This document shows, piece after piece, positions 47,701 through 59,700 of a stretch of DNA of 64,000 bases. The notes under the pieces were generated by a model that did no database searches, was not told where the DNA came from, and worked only from the letters and a program-made list of their open reading frames with translations. The DNA comes from Phallusia mammillata. Its lineage: Eukaryota > Chordata > Ascidiacea > Phlebobranchia > Ascidiidae. Each line of letters starts with the position of its first letter. The stretch's first letter is position 1. The position numbers were made by a program, and so were the translations under genes. The stretch lies in assembly GCA_003260075.1 (NCBI GenBank), contig QLIY01000081.1, forward strand, positions 187,256-251,255, in the 5' to 3' direction.

Positions 47701-50700
47701 CTGAAAATTGATTCATTGACAATGTGTGAAATGTAGAGGCAACTTACTAAGATTTTCATGTGGTTACCAATTATTATTTTTTAACTTTGTATCTAAGAAT
47801 TTGAACCAACACGGCCTAACATAAAATGCTATTCAGGTTTTTGGTTTCAAAAATTTTCAGTTTAGTTGTCAATCATTGGCACGGGCAAAGAAATTTTTTG
47901 AAACACTTTGGCAGAGCAGAAGCCAGCCAGACACCTTTTTTTATTAAGTTTCTGCATTTTTCGATTAAAACTCTTGATACCACATGTAAGTAAGGACTTC
48001 AAATAAATGACATCATACATTAAGTGGGGATTGGGGAAGCCAAAGACTTGTAGGTGACTTTAGTAAACACCCGACTTTCCCGTTGAGGGGAAACGTATTT
48101 GTTTATCGGCGGGTTTTATTACTTCCCCCGCCAGACATGGGGGGATTTTCGGGGAAATATTTCATCACTGAAACACACATCATCTATTGTCGTCGTGCTG
48201 ATACAGGGAATCCATTTGCATTAAACTGGAATTCAATATGAACCTAGAGCTTGGTTACAAATCTGGGTACTTTACATTATTAGTTCCTCTCTTTCATTAC
48301 TACCTTTGCATTGCCTTGGGCAGTTTCGGTTCTTTCGTTTGACTTATTCACTTTGTGGACATTTATTGCTGGTTGCTAAAAGATTTTTCCGTCGAAACCT
48401 AGTTGAAATGTGTCGTTTTGGTTTTGATTGTGTTTTCTTTCGTTTTCCTGTTTTCCATTGCATTAAACTTGAAATTAAATATTTTGCTTTAAAATTTGTT
48501 GGTCAACTGCTGGGTAGAGTTATTAATCCCTTAAATCGCACCCTGATAAATGTTGTATGGGCTAAGAATCGAACCAATATCCTATTGACTTTCCATTAGT
48601 TCCTTGTCGCAAATACAAGAAGGACTGCCCCTGCTAAAACCCCTGATAATTCAGTGCGACTTTCCCTTTTCACCCTGGCGAAAAAACAAGCAAGGGAATT
48701 CCCCAGCACCTGTGCTTGTCCAGAATGTCGTTTATGACGTCACAAGTAGGGATATTGTCGAGCCGGGGAAATGGAACCAGGTCATTGTTGTTGTTTTTGT
48801 GCTGAGGCGACTGAATTAAGTTGAACTCGGATGAACCAGTCCGGTTTTAGTGTAAAGCAAACTGGAGGGGGGGGGGGGGGACTGCCCCTGCTAAAACCCC
48901 TGATAATTCAGTGGGACTTTCCCTTTTCACCCTGGCGAAAAAACAAGCAAGGGAATTCCCCAGCACCTGTGCTTGTCCAGAATGTCGTTTATGACGTCAC
49001 AAGTAGGGATATTGTCGAGCCGGGGAAATGGAACCAGGTCATTGTTGTTGTTTTTGTGCTGAGGCGACTGAATTAAGTTGAACTCGGATGAACCAGTCCG
49101 GTTTTAGTGTAAAGCAAACTGGAGGGGGAAAACATACGTTGGACAAACAAAGCGCACTTTTGTGTTCGGTTAAAAACCTCTTGTTAACGGAAATTTGTTT
49201 TATCGAAACGGGAACCAATACCTCGCGTGCAAACATTTGTAAAAGACATTTTGCACTAAAGCATACATGAGGTATATCACTGAGAAACACTTCAAGCTAT
49301 TTGTTCGGATGACTCAAGACAAACTTCCATGTGTTTGCATTTGATCATTGATGTCTCGCTCATATTCTTGTCTATCCATGAGGTTGTTCATTTTTCACCG
49401 AGTTATTAGTTTCGCCCTGTTGGCAAATGAATGTGTTGTACTTAGGGTTTGCTCTCCTTTTTAAATCGCTTTTATCAGGTTAAACAACTTTCTTAAGTTT
49501 GTTCTATATCTTGAAATAACATTTAGAAGCTTTAACCTTACTTTTTGGCAGTAAATTATAACAATTTGCTTTTGCTTGTTAAGGCAGTGGTTCAAACTTT
49601 TTTTTGTTGCGACGCACAGTTTGAGAACTACTGTGTTAAATCAATCTGCTTTTGGTTACAAAGTTTTTGAGAAATTTCAACAACACAAATTCATACATAG
49701 TTGTTAGTTCTAAGTGTAACGTCACAACAGACTACAAAAGTCAGCCTATGTAACAGAGTGGTGACCGATGAATCTGTCTTCATTTATCACATATACCAAA
49801 TAAAGAGATTCTATTTGAATAATATGGAAACTGACGAGGACTTCTAAATAGGCGAAACTATTAAATAAGATAAAAGATTATATACGCTGATCGTCTGTCG
49901 CTTTTCTTGAGTATAGTTCGGATGGTTGTCAGTTGCAACATTTTCTTGTTATATTTCTTGCAAATCACTTGATTTTCCACCTCGTTAACACCTACTCAAC
50001 AGGGGAATCCCTCGTTTCACGCATCATTGCGCAGGTCAAAGGTCACTTGTTGGGGATCCCCGCACGTTCATAAATCTCCGATGTGGTTTTAACCCAATTC
50101 CGGGGACTTTCAGTTGGGTAAACATTTCTTAAAAGGTGCTTGTACTTTGGATATGGTTTGATTCTTTGTCGGCATTCCAACACGATTAGTGGCTCTGCCG
50201 CGCGACGCCTTTATGACGCAGAGAACAATCGCCACTCCAATAACCGCTTGTTGTTGTGACCGCATTAAGCCTATTGTCTCGTAACAATGTGTTTTGTCTC
50301 GGGTACTTTCAGTTTTCCAGTTTTTTGTCGTTTTCTTGAAGTGGATCTCAATATTGTTTGGACTTTTTGGGTATATGCTTGTAAAATGTTTTTTACAACC
50401 CAATACCTGATTGTGTGAAACACTTTTTCTGTGATTTCACAAGTCTCTTTTTTACCTTCAACGTTCGATTTTCCACTTTACTTATTTCAAGTTTAGCAAA
50501 GAGCCATGTAGCTGTGTTGGTAAAGGTTGTTTTTAAGACAACAATTCGACAAACAAACAACACATTCCATGCATCCAAACAAGGACTATGACGTCACAGT
50601 GACTAGACAATATGCATCTATTCTTGTATAATTCTGTTGAAAATGACAATACAATTTTCGAAGCATTCGCTGTTGAACCGCGTTTGCCCGAAGCAGACTC

Positions 50701-53700
50701 GCTAATAAACCAGCGATCCCTGCGTATTTCCCCTTGTAACCTCACATACGCTACAGAGTGCGAAGTCATTCCTTCGAAACGTGAAACACCCGAACCCAAG
50801 CAGCTTCTTTGCGAGACCGGGGACTTCCCACCGCCACGTATGTTCGTGGTACAATGTTTCTGAACAGCGGTGGTTTTGTTTTCACCTTGTTTTATTATGA
50901 CCTTATCCTTATGACAACGGTTCCCAACCTTTCTGGTGCCGTGACCGCTTGATAACATTTGCCAACTTGTGGTGACCCTAAGGATAAAGTTAGTAGGCTC
51001 TAAATTAAAATTGACCACATTTTTTCTCCACAATAAAGTGGTACATGAGTTTATTTTATTGGGGTTAGTGGTTCATTGCCTAAAACACGTTGGGAACCAT
51101 GCCTTAGGCGACCCCAGGCAAATTGTCAATCGACCAAAGTTGGGAACCGCTGCCTTATGTGAATTTATTCATTCAATATAACCATAAAATTTTGAAACCA
51201 CAAAATCCAAACGCTTCTCATTTGTGTGTTTGTTTCTTTGTTCAAATTGTAAATACGGGAAGCAGAGGTAACAACATGCCGCGTCGTATATTCGAGAACA
51301 AAGCGTAGATAAAGGCGATTGTTCGGTAATTATCCGATCACAAGGGAAGTAGAATTCTATGGTTGGGAAGTTCGCGGGAATTTTCCCTGTGTTTGGAAAT
51401 CTATTAAATTTTAACGAGGGAAGCTTACCACGTGTTACGGCTGTGCAAAGGTATTTGTAGAAATAAGGAAAGTGTATAAAACGAAACTAGTTTGTGAATT
51501 TTAGTTCGGTGAACTGTTCGGGTTTTTAGTCACAACTATGTTAATGTTGATATTTTTGAGTTTAAACGCGGAACAATCACCCAGCCTGAAATAGCTATGT
51601 TAAAACGACATAGATGGCGCAAGTGGTGGTTCATGTTACGAAATTCCACGATCAGCCGTTCCTCGTTTAACGTGTATTCGATCATCTGGTCGCCTTACAA
51701 ACGGTTTTATGACGTGACAATGAAAACTCACGACGAAGCCTTGTACTGTATGCTTAAATCATGAATTAGATTGTAAAAAAACCGATTCTGTACCACACAA
51801 TTACTAGTGAGATTTTAAAGTCAACCTTAAACGTGAAGAACTTTTTCATATATTGAAGACAATCTTAAAGTGTGGTTTATTTTGGGGGGGGGGTACAGAA
51901 TTCCACGATCAGCCGAACCTCGTTTGACATGTATTCGATCATCTGGTCGCCTTGCAAACGGTTTTATGACGTGACAATGTGGTGAAAAACTCACGACGAA
52001 GCCTTGTACCGGATGCTTTATGCTTAAATCATGAATTAGTTGGTAGAAAAAAACCGATTCTGCAACACACAATTACTAGTGAGATTTTAAAGGCAACCTT
52101 AAACGTAAAGAACTTTTTCATATATTGAAGACAATCTTAAAGTGTGGTTTATTTTGTGAATTGAGTGATCCAAACATTTTGCTTATGCGGTAAAACGTAT
52201 TTCTTCTGGATATGCAATCATTTGATCCATCATCTACTGTTTTTTTCTCAAACTGTGTTCCGTAAATACTCGTTCTGCAAAGTGCAACTGTGATCTCATG
52301 GTTTTCTATTTTAAACTTATTTGTCACCAAAATCAGTTTCACACATTTAAGTTGTAACCCAAAATAAAGGAGTTGCATTTTTTGTCATCTTGACCAGAAT
52401 TGTGTTTTTCAAATACTACATAAGGGGGGGGGGAGTTTTCTATTTTAAACTTATTTGTCACCGAAATCAGTCTCACACATTTAAGTTGTAACCCCAAAAT
52501 AAAGGAGTTACATTTTTTGTCATCTTGACCAGAATTGTGTTTTTCAAATACTACATAAATTACATCAGTGTTTTTCTACGCACTCAAAGCCAAAACCACG
52601 AACGTACATACATGTCTATTCATGTGAAAGGGAATTATCCGACGGTTTAACGGATTTCCAACACGCAGTAATTCGGGTGGTTGTTACATCAACAAATCCC
52701 AACACATATTCGGTTGGTTGCGCTGTATTTATTTTGGAAGTGCCGAGTCATGCAAAATATCGTCATTTAACATTTTTATTTTTGCGTAGTTGGCATGTGA
52801 AGTTGTAAAATAAACTTCCTCATTGGTTTAGAGGGGCTTTGTAAAAGCATTTTGTATCACCCAAATGAAAGGTGAAATCCAACAGTGTATATTGACAGGA
52901 AAAGTGTTTTGTAATTATAACCTTTATTGCAACAAAAAAACTTCTCCAAGTTTGTGCAAAAAGGTTTCGTCTCCCGCTTCAGTCACCCGTGAAATGTCAA
53001 CCATAGTTCGGGTCGGTTTCGTGGCGTTGCGTTTCACTGGGTTGCCACGGTAACGCCAATCGGCGCTTTACGTTTTTTTGTTAACTGGTAGACTAATTCG
53101 GTTGCCATGGTTACATGCGGTTTTCTTGCCTTGTCCGGTTTCGTGCTGTGTGTATTGTGCGCTGTCACCATAACAACGGCGTTCGATTGTCGTGTGTTGT
53201 CATGACGACCGTCGTAAGGTTAATGGCAGCGCTTTATTCTAAACCATCATAAAACACAGGCACGACCATGGATTTATTTTAGAGATTTTATCACGGTTGA
53301 CAACATGCGCTTTGTAATTTCGGTCGACAACTATATAAAGGTTTGCTAGTTTGCCAGTAATATGAGGTTGAAAGGCGCCAATGTCAAGTTGAAGGCAATG
53401 CTACATTGTTTAAGGTAGCAGGTTTATTTTTTCGAAGTCATGTTAAAAGTCACATGAAACTGTGTTACTTGTTGCAAGCAACCCCTTGGTAAAGAGGACG
53501 GATTATGTTTCAGTAATGTTGAACTCATGTGATCTGGATATTTTCAATTTGACCAATAAAGTTATTTTGTGGTTAGACAGTTCAAAACAGACACTGCATC
53601 AATCACATTTTGTTTTTACTTTATCACCAAACTGTTTGTTTACAGTTAGTTTGTGTTAATCAGGTTTTTGTGCAGAATTTAGATTGATACGTCAATATGT

Positions 53701-56700
53701 AAATTCAAGGATATTTGTGTTTCACCTATTTCTAATTTCACGTCTAAAACAGGCTTTACAAATCTCTATAGGCTACTTACATTCTGCCTATCTATAAACA
53801 GGAAAGTGTAACAAAATTTCGTCAATTTGGTGTCAAAGATATTTTTGGATCAGAAAAAGTTTGAAACCGCTTCTCTTTGTAATTAAAATCGCGAATTTGT
53901 TTCCCAAACCTGTGTCGCAATTTTTATTTCTCCTGGCTTAAAAATAGGTTTCTGCCTAATTTTAGTTTTCGGTTTTTCCATCTTTTCTGATTGTGAATTC
54001 GTGGCAGAATTTTGATTAAAAATCCAAAATCATCTAATTTTCTTGAAATGCGGAGTTATTTCGTACGATTTCAAGAACTAAAAATCAAAAGCGGAATTTC
54101 CGGATTTTCCGAACACGATTTTCTAAAATTGGTTTTCCTTCAAATTTCCAGGAACATTCCTCAACTTATTTAGGATTTCTTGCTAAATAAAACCGAAAGT
54201 GTAAAAACGTTTGCTATTTGCGTTTTTGTCTAATTGTTAAACCCTTCATTTTGATTTTGCAGTCGAGTAATTTAGAATATTTTATTTATAATGTTGTGTC
54301 ATAAAATTGATTCAGTAAAAATCAGTTTCGTTTGACCAACCCGTCACTACATGGCGTATTACAACAAGCTTTTTAATCGAATAAAATAAAGTCTTAAATC
54401 AACAAACATGAGTTAACTTGATCCCAAACCTACCTACCCGAGACATAGTATGTAGATAGAAAATTTTGTGATAGAACATATCCACAGTCCACAGAATACA
54501 ATAAAGAATTTTTAACCCTTAAAGGTCTACTAGATTTTATTACGTTGAGTCATCTGATTGTAATGCAAAGCGGACGATCAATGGAAACTTTTAAACTTCG
54601 TGCAAACCTCAAAACCGCTTTTGGCCTGTTTTTCTACGTTGAGTCATTGCACTCCTTGGTAGTCGGATATTTTTGCAGTTTCCGTGGATTTAGTAACAAG
54701 CTCATCCGGCTAACATCAGCCGGAGTCGGCAACAAGATCTGCTTTCTGTCCGAAACCTGTCCAGGCGGCAAGATTTTTTTCGAACGGTTTTGTTTGTCGA
54801 CGCGCCGCGCTGCGCTCTATTGTCGACCGGGGTTTTCCCTTATTCTGGGCATATAACTCTCAGTTGTGTTTGTTCAGCGGATTTCAGCGCTTAAAGCGAG
54901 CCGAGCTAAAAGCTTGAGATGTGCCGAATGCAGACGGTATGTAGGAGTTTAACCAGACCTACACACTTTGTCACAGTGGTGTGTAAACTAAACCAGCGTT
55001 TTCCAACGTAACTTTTGAAAAAAAAACTGATTTTAGTTCTAGCATTTTATGAGTCATTAGATTTATAAAATTTGCATTTATAAATATTTAAGTCAGAAAT
55101 CGCTTAAAGTATTCAGGTTTGGAATCACAGAGCCCTAAAATTGTGAAAAATCTTGCTGTGAAACCTACAGCGTAACCATGTTGTATAGTCAGATGAAAGT
55201 TGCGGCTTAAAAACAGGTTCGCAGTGAAGTTAGGACGGTTGTATTCCTTTACCTGCCTTACTTTTCACTTACTGAAAACCTAGTCTGGTATAGCAATACT
55301 TTGCAGCAATTCTACATTTCGCGATACTATATGACGAAACAAGTAGGTTGTAGCAAGGTCTTGTGTAATGACACAATTGCTATTGTCTTGAAATCGGAAG
55401 TTGTTGAAACAAGGGGATTGTGTAAAGCAGAATGCAAACAATCAACCGGTATTATACAACTGTTGTTGCAAAACTGTGCATTTTGACTTTTTGTTTGATG
55501 TACATACTAAGTTTAGTGGTTTTAAATATGTTTTGAAAATGTTCACTTAACAATTTGACATGAAAAAAAAACATGGAAAAATATGGATTTTTTTTACCTT
55601 TAGCTACAAATTTTTACTTGCTTCAAATTCTTTTTACGTTAAAAACCGCCGTTTTGGGAATATTGTGTTACAAGTAATTGTAAGTTGACTCCAGTTACTT
55701 TAATACGCCGCAATTTGCAATATTTTGCATCGTATGTGATGTTGTTATCACCGAAATTAGTGACATACTTTTAATGCATATATCGTGAAATCCTCTAGTA
55801 CTCAGGTTTTTAGGTATTGGTTTTCTTAATTAGGTGATGTGCGATGACCCGTAACGATAAGTGCAGCGATGCGTATCGTTAATCACGTGGGTTGCTGATT
55901 TGCATACAAACAGGGCATTTTCGAACTCTATGTAAATTAACATACGTTTTCGATCGGGTTAATTCGAATAAGGTTCCATATATTTGCATTCAAACGAAAC
56001 TAAACATACCAAACACTGTTCTATTGTGTGGTGAAGATAAATATAGTCAGTTTAACCACGCAAATTTGCCGCATGCAAAATCTAAAAGCAAAATACGAGA
56101 GCTTGTGTAACACTGAGACATGCAACCTGCCAATAGTTGTAAATGCATTTTGGAACGAGTTAACCATGTTCTTTATAGCTTAAAAGCCCTCCTATATACA
56201 GCTTGAAAATGACATAAATTATACGTTTACAATGTTTTCATTTTCTCTGCAATAAGGTTTGCTTTATTATTGGGCACATATTTAATATCGGTCAAGTTGT
56301 TGCAAAACCAAAGTTTTGTGGAAAACTCCCGATTTTCTAAGCCAATCGCCTTTGCACGGTTAAATGCGCATCGTCGTTACGCCTCACCAGACACAGCACA
56401 GGTGCACTAAAGTAACCTGTCGCATCGGGCCACTCGCAAAGGTTACTCGCGGTCAAATTAAGGTACTTTCACTTTTGAATTATTTAAACAAAGAAACCAA
56501 GCAAAGCGTCGGTTGTGGTGAAATACTTAGCTTTGCGCAACGCGGCTATGTGGGCGGGAAAATGTTACAAATAAATTTACGAGCAAATCTCATTTGCCAA
56601 AGGTGGTTTTGGCCGTTGTTTGTTACTTCGTTGTTTAATTTGACTCATACCTTATGTTGTTGCGAACGACATGGGTAAAAAACTTGTGGATAATTAAAAT

Positions 56701-59700
56701 TTTCATATTACCTGGTTAAAAGAGTTTTTTTTGTTTTAGTTTTGACTGAAACGTTTTTTATTAACGTAAACCGTTCGGGTTGACTGCGCGAAGCTCGTTT
56801 GGAAACCAATATGTATTTTTCATCAATAAAACCACTTTTAAACCAAATGTTTTGGCAAAATACTAACTTGTAAGTGTCGCGTAACTTACAATACCATAGA
56901 GAGAGACAGAGACAGAGACAGAAGCTTTCAGACGCTTTTAAATTGTTTTCACCATGGCTACGGGGGGGGGGATAGAGAGAGAGACAGAAGCTTTCAGACG
57001 CTTTTAAATTGTTTTCACCATGGCTACTTGACAACTACTCTTGTTTCGTCATAAAGTGCTTTGACACTCACAGCTGATACCGGTGTAAAAATACCCAGCT
57101 ACTCAATTTAACCAAACTGCGTTGCTGTGACGACTGTTGCCATAACAATCGCGTTTTGTTTTATTTCGCAACAATAGACGTTTGTGTGAAAATGTTCGAA
57201 TATTCGCGATGAATCATTGTTGGGGTTTTAGGGGATTTTTTGTTGGAGTTGTTCAAGGAAACCGACCATTTGCGTAAATTCCCCTTTTTCGTATCAGACA
57301 AACCCATATAAGATAGTGATTCAGCGATAGGGGGGGGGGAAAAATGTTCGAATATTGGCGGTGAATCATTGTCGGGGGTTTTAGGGGATTTTTTGTGTAA
57401 GTTGTTCAAGGAAACCGGCCATTTGCGTAAATTCCCTTTTTCGTATCAGACAAACCCATATAAGATAGTGATTCAGCGATAAAGCTATATTTGAGTTGGA
57501 CAGCTCCTAAAGCAAACTTTCCTCTCCATTTGAGCTATGACCTCATTCTTAATGACGTCATGTCTGTGGTTATTAATTAAAGTTCCAAAGTGGATCGTGG
57601 TTCTTGTGATTATTAACCAGACTACAAATACTGTTGCATCAAATTTATAGAGCTCTACAAGTCGCCTTCATACAACCAGACTACATACAGTAACTGGAAA
57701 TATCTTAGGGTTAAAATTATATTTTGCGCATTGTAATTTCAGCTCCTATTTTATGTACCGCGTCAGTTTAATGTACACCGAAACATACAGGAGTAGAAAA
57801 CCGCTGGTTTCTCGTTGTAACTGATACCGAAGTATATTGCTACAAGCCTCGGGCAGTTACATTCGTTTGTTTGAGAATTTGGTTTTGGCAATTCAAAGAC
57901 GGATAAAGTTATCAATTAGAGAATAATAAAAAAGTTAAGCTTAAATAATAACAGTATAGCGGTGACACAATGATATCGTTTTTTGCCAAACACGAAGTTG
58001 CCTTTGGAGTAAGAAAAGGTATTATTTAGAAGTTACGACAATAGATTTGTCATCCATTAAACAAGCTTAAGCTTAGAATTCAAAAGTTATCGTGCTATGC
58101 GACCTTTCCGCTTCTTTTGTTTGTATCGATGCCACTTTGTACTGCCGATGCGTATCGTTGAGTTTTAACTGGAAACAAATAGCCGTGCAACCGCGTGACG
58201 TGTATAAACCACCATGAAAGCATGTCAATTATGTTTTTTATTGCATCAGGAGACTTGCCATGGCGACGCGCGAAGCCTTTCGGATCTATATTTGTCACGT
58301 GATTTGCGCAATCGCGTTTGTTCCACCACTCGGGGAATTTCCCCTCTTTTCCACCACCGCAGGTTTTGTGCAGGTGGAGGTTTTGTAGCAAGCGGAAACT
58401 GAATGGTCTCATGCGTGACTCTAAGTGCTGTGTGTGCAAACGGAAAAGCAACGGGAAGTGATTGTGTCAATCTTACTAACTGCACAATTCACCGGTTCAG
58501 TAGTACAACACGACCTGATACGTTTAAGTACAACCTGATCATTGTACTGCATTGTGCGTTTTTATTGGGTCTTTATTGGGAATTTCAGTGATTAAAATCC
58601 GTAAAAGTAGAATCACCCAGTCATAGGCGTTCAAAGTAGCCGCTAAAATGCCGCAGTTGTATTGCTGTTGTGTAAAAATATATATCTCAAGAACTTAGAC
58701 TTGATGTTACTTCTGAAATAAAATCTGTGCGACAGCTGGGCCTCAAAACTGACAACATTTCAATGCACAACAAGGGGTTAAGATTGTTCAACTTCAACTC
58801 TGGTTGACTTCAGGTCATCACAACAAACCAATCAATCTACAAAACGCTAATTACTTCCTCTATGCATGAAGCGTGTTTACAAACTGCTCGGGTGGCGTGT
58901 TGGCGTTGCAATGTAAGCGTCTGTTGCAAGGCTGAATGCGGTTACTGCTGGTTAAATCAGTTTCGGGTGGATGTGTTGCAGTTGCGTTTGTCAAGCATAT
59001 GTCGTCTTATCTGTACACTGCTCTATGTGGAGAGGAAACGTCGGTTCAGTAGCAGATCAGTGCAGCAGCGTTACAGTTTGTACAGGTTACTTACATTTGA
59101 GCTTATAAACAGCTTTGAAAATGACAGTTTTCACGTTTTTACTTATTTTCTGTGGCGACGCTTAATGACTATGTTGTAAAAGTTGCATTGTAATGTTATG
59201 TGATCCATCTTTAGGCAGATGTAAGAAAGATAATGCACAAAGTATATCTTAGGGGGGGGGGACAGCTTTGAAAATGACAGTTTTCACGTTTTTACTTATT
59301 TTCTGTAGCGACGCTTAATGACTATGTTGTAAAAGTTGCATTGTAATGTTATGTGTTCCATCTTTAGGCAGATGTAAGAAAGATAATGCACAAAGTATAT
59401 CTTATGTGGCAAATTTGGCATGAAAGGAAACTTTTGAGCATAGTTTTTAGCATTAAGTTTTTACACTATTATCATGCAGGCCGATTGCGCTTTTCAAATC
59501 TTTTAAAATTAACCTAATTTACATCTTCTTTGTTTGCATTCAAATGTGTCTTGGTTGTGGCGTCATAATGCCTATTGTTTAGCTGAAACACCCGATTGTT
59601 ATGAAGCAGTGAATGACAATAAATGCAGTATAGTGGTTTAATTGCAATTTCATAACAACCGTGTAGTTATATGTGCAATAATCCTCTTTTGCACGAAGCT

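Noticed and set aside
49808..49822. Spliced-leader RNA gene
   Set aside because: The leader-like 15-mer is followed by TATGG, not the GT donor and downstream Sm site that a leader gene needs.
50533..51033. 166-aa minus-strand ORF
   Set aside because: It runs partly through a hAT MITE and has no recognisable domain.
54545..54856. 103-aa ORF with hydrophobic and Cys-rich parts
   Set aside because: The reported start is not an ATG, no family is recognised, and no flanking splice sites were convincing.
58095..58485. Overlapping 118-aa and 79-aa minus-strand ORFs
   Set aside because: Overlapping frames in a GC-rich patch that also contains a kB site; no domain.
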